Source of the DNA: an uncultured Leptotrichia sp. | GTDB taxonomy: Bacteria; Fusobacteriota; Fusobacteriia; Fusobacteriales; Leptotrichiaceae | Assembly: GCA_937925095.1 (NCBI GenBank) | Contig: CALEXX010000062.1 | Coordinates: forward strand, 3,989 to 67,988 | DNA length: 64,000 nucleotides | Direction: 5' to 3' | Part shown: positions 46,538 through 55,230 of the stretch, one piece after another | How the letters are laid out: each line of letters opens with the position of its first letter | Position numbering within the stretch: the stretch's first letter is position 1 | Notes under the pieces: model-generated | Told to the model about the DNA's origin: nothing | The model's database searches: none | Seen by the model: only the letters and a program-made list of their open reading frames with translations | Made by a program: the position numbers and the translations under genes

Positions 46538-47380
46538 TTAAATTCTTTTTAACTCAAAAATCACAATTTCTGGCTGTGCAAAAAATCTGATAAACATTTC
46601 CAGTGCAGCTCCACCAACTCCTGAAGTAATATAAAGTTTATGTCCACCATAATTTTTCATTCCATATCCATATTTCTCTTTATTTTTTACTGCTGACATA
46701 ATAATTTTTCCAAAAAATGTCACCTGTCCGCCATGAGTATGCCCTGCCAAAATCATATCAGTTTTTTCTTTTTCATCCTCTGTCATATCTTCAAAATATT
46801 CAGGATTATGAGTTAAAAACAATACAAAATCCTCTTTTTTTACACCTTCAAGTGCCTTTTCCGCATCAGGATTTCCATGCCATAAATCAGTCACTCCTGC
46901 AATATATATATTTTCATTGTTAATTGTTATTTTTCTATTTTCATTTATTAAAAGATTAAAGCCAAGCTTTTTCATATTTTCAGCCGTTTCTTCTTCTCCT
47001 GGATATTCATGATTCCCATAAATCGCATACACTCCAAGTTTTGGAATCTCTATATCTTTAGCATCTTCATAAAACTTAGGAATATTTTTCTCCCAAGTTG
47101 CATAATCTCCCCCCAACAGTACCATATCTTTCTTTTGTGCATTAATCAGCTCAATCGCCTTTTTCTGCTGTTTTCTATTATATCTTGACATTGTATCATA
47201 TTGAAAATCTGCAACAAATAATATTCTCTTCCCATTAAATTCTTCCGGTATATCTTTTGATTGTATTTCAATTGTCCTTACTTTTATATGTCTGTATTCA
47301 TAATGTGAATACAGTAGAAATATCACAATCAGCCCTAAAAAACTCCATAAAATCTTAAAAATCAAGCTTTTCACTTTCAC
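46538..47380 (-). CDS. Membrane-anchored calcineurin-like metallophosphoesterase
   Basis: A 280-residue YkuE/YaeI-like phosphoesterase. One N-terminal helix (ILWSFLGLIVIFLLYS) anchors it; the metal site has FVADFQYD, LGGDYATW, GNHEYPG, LTHNPEYF and AGHTHGGQ. YaeI-type enzymes act on lipid-linked phosphates. The start is a GTG at 47380 with AAGGAG at the right distance, here a real GTG start. A frameshifted copy of its last 60-90 bases is found at 37221-37313. Confidence 0.9.
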   Translation of the reverse strand: MKVKSLIFKILWSFLGLIVIFLLYSHYEYRHIKVRTIEIQSKDIPEEFNGKRILFVADFQYDTMSRYNRKQQKKAIELINAQKKDMVLLGGDYATWEKNIPKFYEDAKDIEIPKLGVYAIYGNHEYPGEEETAENMKKLGFNLLINENRKITINNENIYIAGVTDLWHGNPDAEKALEGVKKEDFVLFLTHNPEYFEDMTEDEKEKTDMILAGHTHGGQVTFFGKIIMSAVKNKEKYGYGMKNYGGHKLYITSGVGGAALEMFIRFFAQPEIVIFELKRI

Positions 47381-47393
47381 TTTTTTCTCCTTC

Positions 47394-47957
47394 TTATTTA
47401 TTTACAAATTTCCCAACTTTTTCAAGAAATTTCTTCCTATCTTCATCTTTTCCTTTTGCTCTTAAACTATAATGAATCCATTTTGTGTTTTTTATTCCGA
47501 CTCCACCAAGATTCGCCTTTCTCATCGTCATTCCAAACCCCATTATATTTAATAAAATCTTTGGTGCTTCAGCCGTTGTAATCATTTTAGCTGATTTTAT
47601 TGGTAAAAGTCCTTTTATTCCATATTTCCCACTTTCATAAGCAAAGCCTCTCAACATAACTTTATCAAAAAATCCTTTTAATATCGCAGGTAACGACATC
47701 CACCAAATTGGAAAAATCAATATTAGCTCATCTGTATTTTTCAAAATTTCCTGATATTTCAGAACTAAAGAATCAGTACTTTTTCCTTGTGAATATAAGC
47801 TCAGTTCTTTTTCAGTCATCACAGGATTGAATCCATCTTTATTCAAATCAATAACCGTGTATTTTTCTTTCATTTCTTCCAGACTTTTCAATACTTTATC
47901 TAAAATTGCCTTATTGAAACTTCCATCCCATGGGTGTGAGAAAATTACTGTTTTCAT
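47394..47957 (-). CDS. NAD(P)H-dependent flavin oxidoreductase (MdaB/KefF/NQO fold)
   Basis: A 187-residue flavodoxin-fold quinone reductase. FSHPWDGSFNKAILDKVL (FMN/FAD phosphate site) opens the protein; LIFPIWWMSLPAILKGFFDKVMLRGFAYE is the classic NQO-family signature, followed by a TTAEAP flavin loop. It probably reduces quinones or nitro compounds. AGGAG precedes the ATG. Overlaps the DUF1016 gene by four bases (ATGA). Confidence 0.88.
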   Translation of the reverse strand: MKTVIFSHPWDGSFNKAILDKVLKSLEEMKEKYTVIDLNKDGFNPVMTEKELSLYSQGKSTDSLVLKYQEILKNTDELILIFPIWWMSLPAILKGFFDKVMLRGFAYESGKYGIKGLLPIKSAKMITTAEAPKILLNIMGFGMTMRKANLGGVGIKNTKWIHYSLRAKGKDEDRKKFLEKVGKFVNK

Positions 47958-48985
47958 TTTAAAATCTCCTCTTTACTATTTATTTTAAATAGCACTTTCT
48001 GCCTTTCTATTTCATTTATTAATTCCTCTTCACTAGGAAGATAATTTACATATTTACTTGCAAAAAGGTTTTTATTATCGTTCAAAACTGAATACTTTAT
48101 AATAGTTCCGTCTGTTTCCGTACAAAGAAGAAGTCCTATTGTTGGGTTATCATTTTCCTGTTTTTTTAAGTCATCATACATTCTTACATACATATCAAGT
48201 TGTCCAATATCCTGATGTGTTAATTTTTCTGTCTTTAATTCTACTATAATAAAACATTTTAAAATATAATTGTAAAATACCAAATCAATGTAAAAATCTG
48301 AATTTTCAGTACGGATATGCTGCTGTCTTTCAACAAATGCAAAACCTTTTCCAAGTTCCATCATAAATTTTTGAATATCATCTATTAGTGCTTTTTCCAA
48401 TTCATTTTCTGTATAAGATATATTTGTTGGCAAATCTAGAAACTCTAAAACTACTGGATTTTTTATAAATTCTTTTGCTTGTAGTTTTTTTGTCTTATCT
48501 TTCATTTCATTTTCGACAATTTTTTTATCAATACTTGCAATAATACGATTATAGTAAAGTGTAGATATATTTCGATCTAATGTTCTTACAGACCACATAT
48601 TTTCAGCTGCTTCCGTCAAATAAAATATTCTAGCTTTCTCATCAGAAACTTTTAAAACTTTTTGAAAATGAGACCATGTCAATTTGGCGAACACTGTTCG
48701 CCATTTTTCAAAATCTGAAAACATAAGATAGAATTGTCTTATTTCTCTTAATGTTCTATAGCTATATCCTTTTCCAAATTCTTCTGTAAGTTCCTTAGAT
48801 AAATTTTGTAATATTTCTTTCCCATATTCAGCTCTTTCTTTTCCGTTCTGTTCTTCTTCTACAATTCTTCTTCCAATTTTCCAATATGCTTCCACCATAG
48901 CCGAATTTACAGCAGTATATGCTTTTTGTCTAGCATTTTTAAGTATTTTCTTTATTTCATTAATGTAATTATTTGATATTTCCAT
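47954..48985 (-). CDS. DUF1016/YhcG PD-(D/E)XK nuclease-like protein
   Basis: A 343-residue YhcG-type protein: an N-terminal helical DUF1016_N domain (QKAYTAVNSAMVEAYWKIGRRI, LSKELTEEFGKGYS, MWSVRTLDRNISTLYYNRI) and a C-terminal PD-(D/E)XK domain with NSDFYIDLVFYN and IVELKTEKLTHQDIGQ. The family often accompanies type I restriction systems or mobile elements; none is nearby. Start at the ATG at 48985 after GGGAGGGG; an in-frame TTG at 48988 is unlikely. Confidence 0.88.
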   Translation of the reverse strand: MEISNNYINEIKKILKNARQKAYTAVNSAMVEAYWKIGRRIVEEEQNGKERAEYGKEILQNLSKELTEEFGKGYSYRTLREIRQFYLMFSDFEKWRTVFAKLTWSHFQKVLKVSDEKARIFYLTEAAENMWSVRTLDRNISTLYYNRIIASIDKKIVENEMKDKTKKLQAKEFIKNPVVLEFLDLPTNISYTENELEKALIDDIQKFMMELGKGFAFVERQQHIRTENSDFYIDLVFYNYILKCFIIVELKTEKLTHQDIGQLDMYVRMYDDLKKQENDNPTIGLLLCTETDGTIIKYSVLNDNKNLFASKYVNYLPSEEELINEIERQKVLFKINSKEEILK

Positions 48986-49040
48986 CAAAATCCCCTCCCT
49001 TTTAAAATTACTTATTATAAAGTCTATTTATTCGATTTTT

Positions 49041-49625
49041 TTATAGTCCTCTAATCCATTTTTCTACATGATCAGCCACAATATCATTATTTAAATTTTG
49101 AAATATAAAGTGATCATTTCCCAAAATACCTTCTTTTGGAAGTTCAAATAAAACTGAATTTCCACCTTCATCGTTGTAATTTTTTACAAAATTTTTACAT
49201 TTTTCCAATCTTTCTTTCCAAATTGAAATTGACAAAATTTTAGAATCTCCATTTTCAATGTAATCACCAAAATAAAATGCTATAGGTATTTTTTGTGATA
49301 ATAATTCTTTGTATTCTATACTATTTTCTGCCACAAGTCCACCAGGTTCAATTGCAACCATTGCTTTTATATTTTTGGTATAAACAAGTGCTAACCAACC
49401 TGGAGATCCTCCTTGAAAATGGCTAATAAGTATAGATTTTTTACCTATTCTCTTGTATACTTCATCAATAGTGACAGCAAGAGCCTTAGCAACAACTTCT
49501 TTATCAAAATCAATCCCTCTGTCAGATTTCATTCCTGTATCAGAAGTCATTTGTCTAAAAAATTAGTCAATTGAGTATTCATCGTCTGAAAATTGCGAGT
49601 TTTTGTTTAAAACTACCTTATATAA
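49041..49625 (-). pseudogene. Broken alpha/beta-hydrolase gene
   Basis: The intact frame 49041-49550 gives the C-terminal part of a hydrolase (ISHFQGGSPGW, MVAIEPGG, NDHFIF with a late His). In frame upstream, a TAA at 49563-49565 separates it from more hydrolase-like sequence (QFSDDEYSID, then the stop, then FFRQM), so a premature stop has cut the gene. The nucleophile elbow reads SHFQGG where family members have a serine in place of the Phe. The N-terminal half is missing. Confidence 0.7.
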
Positions 49626-49639
49626 ATCATTTTTTTTAT

Positions 49640-50035
49640 TTACTCTTTTACTTTCAAAACTAAAGGATTTCCAAAAACAAAATATAGATTCATCACTATA
49701 ACAAATAAAATCATATATAAAAAACCTTTACTAGCTTCTATTTTTAGTTTTATTTTCAAGAAAGCTCCAAGTAATGAAATTACAACTAAACATACAAAAA
49801 GTAAATATACTTTATAATTTTGTTTTATTTCAATTTCTGTAACTTCTTTTTCAATATTTATTTTTTGTTCAGAACTTTTAAAATACAAAGTACGTACTTT
49901 AATTGTATGTTCTCCATAATCTACATTTTCAATTTCTTTTTTATTTTCTTTAAATTTTATAACTTCATCATCCAGAAAAAAATTCATTGAAGTATTTTTT
50001 TTACCTGATTTATCATTTATAACTAATTTAGGCAT
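49640..50035 (-). CDS. Hypothetical protein with two C-terminal membrane helices
   Basis: 131 residues, unrecognised. The first 75 residues look like a small beta domain of alternating charged and hydrophobic positions (FFLDDEVIKFKENKKE, YGEHTIKVRTLYFKSS). Two transmembrane segments follow (VYLLFVCLVVISLLGAFL and FLYMILFVIVMNLYFVFG). AAAGGTG precedes the ATG. It lies 24 bases after leuA and may share its transcript. Confidence 0.65.
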   Translation of the reverse strand: MPKLVINDKSGKKNTSMNFFLDDEVIKFKENKKEIENVDYGEHTIKVRTLYFKSSEQKINIEKEVTEIEIKQNYKVYLLFVCLVVISLLGAFLKIKLKIEASKGFLYMILFVIVMNLYFVFGNPLVLKVKE

Positions 50036-50059
50036 AATTTTTCACCTTTCCAAAAAAAA

Positions 50060-51571
50060 CTATTTATTATAAAGTCTATTTATCCCATTAATATAAGCCT
50101 TTATACTTGCCTCAACAACATCTGTACTTTGTCCTCTTCCGATAAATCTGTTTCCATTTTTTTCAATTATAACAACAACCTGTGCCTGTGCATCTGTATC
50201 TCCTGTAATTGCTTCCAATTTATATTCCTCCAGGACAAAAGTGTCGCTCACACCTAAATTTACCGCATTATAGGCTGCATCAACAGGCCCATCTCCAAGA
50301 GCTTCCTTAACCAGTTTTTCTCCATCCAGTTCAATTGTAACAGTAGCTTTTGGCTTTTTCCCTTCTTGTCTTGAAATTTCAAAATGTTCTAATTTTATTC
50401 TTCCTTCGATTTTTGCCGCATCTCCAGCGACTAATGCGATTATGTCTTCATCTAAAACATATTTTTTCTTGTCTGCCAATTTTTTAAATTGTGCAAATAA
50501 TTCTTCCACTCTGTCACTTCCAACATGGTCAAATCCTAAAGATTCCAACTTTTGTATAAAAGCGTGTTTTCCTGAATGTTTTCCAAGTACCAAGCTGTCT
50601 GGATTTCTTCCTACAGATTCTGGACTCATAATTTCGTAAGTTTCAGGATTTGCTAAAACTCCGTGCTGATGGATTCCTGATTCGTGAGCAAATGCGTTCG
50701 CTCCAACGATTGCTTTATTTGGCTGCGTAGTAACCCCTGTCAAAAGACTTACTAATTTACTTGTTGGATAAATTTGTTTTGAGTCAATGTTTGTGTAATA
50801 TTCTTCAAATAAGTCTTTTCTTGTTTTCAAGATCATCGCAATTTCCTCAAGTGAAGTATTTCCAGCTCTTTCGCCAAGTCCATTTATCGTACATTCAATC
50901 TGTGTCGCTCCAGCTTGAATCGCTGCAACCGAATTTGCAACCGAAAGTCCCAAGTCATCGTGACAATGCACAGAAATATCCACATTTTCAATTCCTTTTA
51001 CATTTTTTTTCAAATAACTTATCAATTCAAACATTTCATTTGGAGTTCTATAACCCACAGTATCAGGCACATTTAATGTAGTAGCTCCAGCTTTTATAGC
51101 TGTTTCGTATACTTCCACCAAAAATTCTTTCTCTGTTCTAGTCGCATCTTCTGCCGAAAATTCAATATCATTTACAAATGATTTTGCATATGTTACCATT
51201 TCCTTCACTCTGTCCAGAATCTGCTCTTTTGTCATTTTCAACTTAAATTCCCTATGAATAGGCGAAGTCGCAATGAATGTATGAATTCTAGGTTTCGCCG
51301 CACCTTTTAATGCCTCTCCTGCCGCTTCAATATCTTTTTTCACAGCTCTTGACAAGCTACAAACTGTTGAATTTTTTACATTTTCAGCAATCATTTTTAC
51401 AGCTTCAAAATCTCCAGGCGATGCCACAGCAAACCCAGCTTCAATCACATCTACACCAAGACTTTCGAGCTGTTTTGCAATCCTCAATTTTTCCTGTGCA
51501 TTAAGATTGACACGTGGTGTCTGTTCTCCATCTCTTAATGTAGTATCAAATATTTTAATATGTCTTTTCAT
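50060..51571 (-). CDS. leuA: 2-isopropylmalate synthase
   Basis: Condenses acetyl-CoA with 2-oxoisovalerate, the first step specific to leucine. 503 residues: FDTTLRDGEQTPRVNL, SAEDATRTE, the metal-binding HCHDDLGLSVANS and GLGERAGNTSLEEIAM, then the flexible linker and the C-terminal LeuA regulatory domain (about 370-500) that senses leucine. Start at the ATG at 51571, five or six bases after GAGGAGA; a TTG at 51589 overlaps that region. It follows ilvN and a possible 30-codon ORF. Confidence 0.97.
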   Translation of the reverse strand: MKRHIKIFDTTLRDGEQTPRVNLNAQEKLRIAKQLESLGVDVIEAGFAVASPGDFEAVKMIAENVKNSTVCSLSRAVKKDIEAAGEALKGAAKPRIHTFIATSPIHREFKLKMTKEQILDRVKEMVTYAKSFVNDIEFSAEDATRTEKEFLVEVYETAIKAGATTLNVPDTVGYRTPNEMFELISYLKKNVKGIENVDISVHCHDDLGLSVANSVAAIQAGATQIECTINGLGERAGNTSLEEIAMILKTRKDLFEEYYTNIDSKQIYPTSKLVSLLTGVTTQPNKAIVGANAFAHESGIHQHGVLANPETYEIMSPESVGRNPDSLVLGKHSGKHAFIQKLESLGFDHVGSDRVEELFAQFKKLADKKKYVLDEDIIALVAGDAAKIEGRIKLEHFEISRQEGKKPKATVTIELDGEKLVKEALGDGPVDAAYNAVNLGVSDTFVLEEYKLEAITGDTDAQAQVVVIIEKNGNRFIGRGQSTDVVEASIKAYINGINRLYNK

Positions 51572-51618
51572 TATATTCTCCTCATACAAAGATAATTTTA
51601 TTTTTTACTTCTTACCTG

Positions 51619-51711
51619 TTATTTTTCGTGTAACTCTGTTGGAATATTTTCAAATACAGCTGCAGAAAAGTTTGCAATAACTTCTTCTAATGATTGTGAG
51701 AAAAAACTCAA
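51619..51711 (-). CDS. Possible 30-codon ORF in frame after the ilvN stop
   Basis: The TTG at 51711 comes directly after the ilvN TAA, in the same frame, and opens a 30-residue reading (SFFSQSLEEVIANFSAAV, then FENIPTELHEK) that looks like real amphipathic protein rather than chance AT-rich sequence. It could be a tiny gene started by AGGGG eleven bases upstream, a readthrough tail of IlvN, or the relic of a longer C-terminus or gene. Confidence 0.4.
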   Translation of the reverse strand: MSFFSQSLEEVIANFSAAVFENIPTELHEK

Positions 51712-52200
51712 TTACATTTTTTCCCCTCTGCTCATTGCAGTGACTCCTGTTTTTGCCATTTCCAGTATTCCATAATTTTTCATTATTTCCACAAATCCCC
51801 TCAGCTTCTGCACATCTCCTGTAAGCTCTATTATTAGGGAAGTTGGAGATACATCAAGCACCTTTCCCCTATAGATATCAGCTATCTGAACAATCTGAGC
51901 CCTTGTTTCATTGTCAGATTTCACCTTTATAAGCATAAGTTCCCTTCTTATTACACCTTCTGAAGGAAATACCTTTACTTTTACTACATCAACTATTTTA
52001 TACACCTGTTTCTGTATCTGGTCAAGCGATTTTGAATCTCCATCTACAGTAAGTGTCAATCTTGCATATCCAGGTTTATTTGTAACTCCTGCTGTCATTT
52101 TATTTACAAAATATCCTCTTCTGTTAAATAATGACATTATTCTGGCAACTATTCCGTTAGTATTTTTTGCAATTATAAGAATTTCGTGTTCCTTATTCAT
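51712..52200 (-). CDS. ilvN: Acetolactate synthase small (regulatory) subunit
   Basis: Feedback-regulatory partner of IlvB, 162 residues. The N-terminal ACT domain has the valine-binding LIIAKNTNGIVARIMSLFNRRGY; the C-terminal ALS_ss domain has GKVLDVSPTSLIIELTGDVQKL. The start is the ATG at 52200, which overlaps the end of ilvB by eight bases; a TTG at 52206 would be too close to AGAGGGG. Also called ilvH in some species. Confidence 0.95.
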   Translation of the reverse strand: MNKEHEILIIAKNTNGIVARIMSLFNRRGYFVNKMTAGVTNKPGYARLTLTVDGDSKSLDQIQKQVYKIVDVVKVKVFPSEGVIRRELMLIKVKSDNETRAQIVQIADIYRGKVLDVSPTSLIIELTGDVQKLRGFVEIMKNYGILEMAKTGVTAMSRGEKM

Positions 52201-53911
52201 TTTCAAGCACCCCTCTCTTACCTACCATCTGAGCTACACTTGTTCCCGCCGGTATCATTGGATATACATTTTCTTCCTTTTCAACTATGCAGTTTATCAA
52301 TACTCCCTCATCACTCTCTATAAGCTCTTTAAGTTTATTTTTTAAGTCTTCCTTTGTTCTCAATGTTACTGACTTAATTCCGTATGCTTCACCAATTTTT
52401 ATAAAATCAGGATTATAGTCAAGATTAACAAATGAATATCTCTTGTCATTGAATATTTCCTGCCATTGTCTTACCATTCCAAGGAATGAATTGTTTATAA
52501 GCAGCACTTTTACCGGAAGATTATACTGTTTTATCATCATAAGCTCCTGAAATGTCATCTGGAATCCTCCGTCACCCACAACAAGCACTACTTTTGTACC
52601 AGGCTTTGCCACCTGGGCACCTATTGCTGCAGGAAGTCCAAATCCCATAGTTCCAGCTCCTCCTGATGTCACAATCGAATCAGGGTTTGTATAAGTCATG
52701 TACTGTGCTGTCCACATCTGATGCTGTCCAACATCTGTTACAACTATTCCATCTCCCTTAAGGATATTATTCAGTTCTGAAAGAACTTCCTGAGGAATAA
52801 GCTTGTCATCATCCACTTTTCTATAAACAAGAGGATATTCCTTTTTCCAGCCTTTAACTTTTTCCAGCCATTCATCATGTTTTAACTGTGTCAGTTCCTT
52901 ATTCAGTTCAGTTAAAACATTTTTCAGGTCTCCTACTATTGGTACATCTACCTTTTTATTTTTTTCTATTTCAGCAGGATCAATGTCTATATGCAGTATT
53001 TTTGCTTTTGGACAGAATTTGTCAGGATTTCCTGTAATCCTGTCATCAAATCTTATCCCTGCCGCAATTATAAGATCTGCTTCATCTGTTGCATAGTTTG
53101 CATAAACTGTTCCATGCATTCCAAGCATTCCCAATGACAGTTCATGATTTCCTGGAAATCCTCCAAGTCCAAGTAATGTCATTGTTACAGGAGCATCTAT
53201 CTTTTCAGCAAATTCCTTCAGGCATCCCGATGCCTTTGATTTTAAAATTCCTGCTCCTGCTATAATTAAAGGTTTTTTTGCTTCCTTTATTAGTCTTACA
53301 GCCCTTTTTATCTGACCTGGATGTCCCTTATATGTAGGATCATACCCTTCCAGTCTGAATTCTTTTTCATATAATTTTTCAAAGTCCTGATATGTTATTT
53401 TCTGTAATTGAACATCTCTAGGAATATCAACAAGAACCGGCCCTGGTCTACCTGTTGAAGATATATAGTAAGCTTCCTTTAAAATTCTTGGCAAGTCTTC
53501 TATATTCTGTACGAGATAATTCATTTTTGTAATAGGCAATGTTATTCCCACTATGTCACTTTCCTGAAATGCATCTTTTCCCAATAACGAGCTGCTTACC
53601 TGCCCAGTTATTGCAAGTACGGGAACAGAATCCATATGTGCCGTCATTATTCCCGTAACAAGATTTGTCGCTCCCGGCCCTGAAGTGGCAAGGCATACTC
53701 CTACTTTTCCGGATACTCTTGCATATCCGTCAGCTTCATGGGCAGCCCCTTGCTCATGTCTTGCAAAATAATGTTTTATTTTGTCAAATTTGTAAATTTC
53801 ATCATAAATAGGTATTACTGCACCTCCCGGATATCCAAATATATCCTCTACACCTAATCTGTGCAGACATTCCAGTACTACTCTGGCTCCATTAATCATT
53901 TCACTGCTCAT
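52193..53911 (-). CDS. ilvB: Acetolactate synthase large (catalytic) subunit
   Basis: ThDP- and FAD-dependent acetohydroxyacid synthase, 572 residues. The catalytic Glu lies in FARHEQGAAHEADGYAR; GPGATNLVTGI and the FAD region GMHGTVYANYA follow. The ThDP/Mg motif is VGDGGFQMTFQELMMIKQ to LLINN. Makes acetolactate (valine, leucine) or acetohydroxybutyrate (isoleucine). Overlaps ilvN; 28 bases after ilvA. Confidence 0.97.
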   Translation of the reverse strand: MSSEMINGARVVLECLHRLGVEDIFGYPGGAVIPIYDEIYKFDKIKHYFARHEQGAAHEADGYARVSGKVGVCLATSGPGATNLVTGIMTAHMDSVPVLAITGQVSSSLLGKDAFQESDIVGITLPITKMNYLVQNIEDLPRILKEAYYISSTGRPGPVLVDIPRDVQLQKITYQDFEKLYEKEFRLEGYDPTYKGHPGQIKRAVRLIKEAKKPLIIAGAGILKSKASGCLKEFAEKIDAPVTMTLLGLGGFPGNHELSLGMLGMHGTVYANYATDEADLIIAAGIRFDDRITGNPDKFCPKAKILHIDIDPAEIEKNKKVDVPIVGDLKNVLTELNKELTQLKHDEWLEKVKGWKKEYPLVYRKVDDDKLIPQEVLSELNNILKGDGIVVTDVGQHQMWTAQYMTYTNPDSIVTSGGAGTMGFGLPAAIGAQVAKPGTKVVLVVGDGGFQMTFQELMMIKQYNLPVKVLLINNSFLGMVRQWQEIFNDKRYSFVNLDYNPDFIKIGEAYGIKSVTLRTKEDLKNKLKELIESDEGVLINCIVEKEENVYPMIPAGTSVAQMVGKRGVLENE

Positions 53912-53939
53912 TTTCCAACCGCCTTTCTTCTTTCATTTT

Positions 53940-55175
53940 TTATTCTATTTCCTGAGAATTCAGTCTTTTAACAACATATCCCTTTTTATTAAATTCCTCT
54001 ATTATTTTCTGAATATGTTCTTCACCATTTGTTTCAACTGTTACCTGCAGTTCCACATCGTGAAATCTGTTAAGATTTTTAAACTGGTTATGGTCAAGTC
54101 TTATAACGTTGGCATTATTTTCAGAAAGAATTTGCGACACAGTAACCAGCTGTCCCGGCTTATCCGGTAAGTCAACTGAGAATCTGAATATTCTTCCTCT
54201 AACAATAAGCCCTTTATTTATCATGGAAGAAATTGTCAGCACGTCTATATTTCCTCCACTTAAAATTGAAACAATTTTCTTTCCTTTTTCATTGATTTTT
54301 CTAAGTGCCGCAACCGAAAGAACACCTGCATTTTCTGCAACAATTTTATGTTTTTCAACTAACAGAAGGAAAGATTCCATAAGTTCATAGTCAGAAACTG
54401 TAATTATATCATCCACATAATTTTTTATATAATCATAGTTTAAATCCCCTATTCTTCTAACAGCTGTACCATCTGCTATTGTATTTACTTCAGGCAGTTC
54501 CACAACTTCCCCATTTTTTAAAGCCGCTGTTGCTGAAGCCGCCCCTTCAGGTTCCACTCCAATTATTTTTATTATAGGATTTTTCAGTTTTGCCGCAAGT
54601 GCAATTCCGGAAATAAGTCCTCCCCCTCCAAGAGGAACAAGAATTATATCAGTATCAGGCAGTTCTTCCAGCACTTCAAGTGCAATAGTTCCCTGTCCTT
54701 CCACAACATCATCATCATTAAAGGGATGAATAAACACGTATCCTTCCTTCTCCTGTAATTCTTTAGCATAGTTATATGCATCATCATATGCTTCTCCGGA
54801 CAGAATAACTTCAGCACCATACTGACGGGTTGCTTCCACCTTTATAAGCGGTGTATATTTAGGCATCACGATAACTGCCTTAATACCGAGTTTCTGGGCG
54901 GCAAGTGCCACTCCCTGAGCATGATTTCCTGCAGAAGAAGCTATAACCCCCTTCTTTTTTTCTTCTTCTGTAAGTTTTGCTATTTTGTTATAGGCCCCTC
55001 TTAACTTAAACGAACCTGTTCTCTGTAAATTTTCCGGTTTGATATATACTTCATTCCCCGTTTCTTTTGAAAAAACCGAACTGTGAATTAATTTTGTTTT
55101 GGTAATTACAGTATTCAGTCTTTCCCTTGCTTCCATAAAATCATAAAGTTTATGCAATTCTTTCACCTTCTCCAT
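53940..55175 (-). CDS. ilvA: Threonine ammonia-lyase (threonine dehydratase)
   Basis: PLP enzyme making 2-oxobutyrate from threonine, the entry to isoleucine. 411 residues: the PLP lysine is in TGSFKLRGAYN near residue 57, the glycine phosphate loop in PLGGGGLISG, and one C-terminal ACT-like domain (about 330-410, DLPDKPGQLVTVSQIL). The ATG at 55175 directly follows a hexanucleotide repeat; a TTG at 55154, well placed after GGAGAAGGTG, is an alternative start. Confidence 0.93.
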   Translation of the reverse strand: MEKVKELHKLYDFMEARERLNTVITKTKLIHSSVFSKETGNEVYIKPENLQRTGSFKLRGAYNKIAKLTEEEKKKGVIASSAGNHAQGVALAAQKLGIKAVIVMPKYTPLIKVEATRQYGAEVILSGEAYDDAYNYAKELQEKEGYVFIHPFNDDDVVEGQGTIALEVLEELPDTDIILVPLGGGGLISGIALAAKLKNPIIKIIGVEPEGAASATAALKNGEVVELPEVNTIADGTAVRRIGDLNYDYIKNYVDDIITVSDYELMESFLLLVEKHKIVAENAGVLSVAALRKINEKGKKIVSILSGGNIDVLTISSMINKGLIVRGRIFRFSVDLPDKPGQLVTVSQILSENNANVIRLDHNQFKNLNRFHDVELQVTVETNGEEHIQKIIEEFNKKGYVVKRLNSQEIE

Positions 55176-55200
55176 CTTTTTCTTTTTCTTTTTCTTTTTT
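55176..55200. repeat. Hexanucleotide repeat at the ilvA start
   Basis: Four perfect tandem CTTTTT units (AAAAAG on the coding strand) plus one T lie immediately upstream of the ilvA ATG. Slippage would change the length in steps of six bases and so alter the ribosome-binding region without changing the reading frame. Confidence 0.8.
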
Positions 55201-55230
55201 CAGTTTCCTAATTTAAAAATTCATCATACA

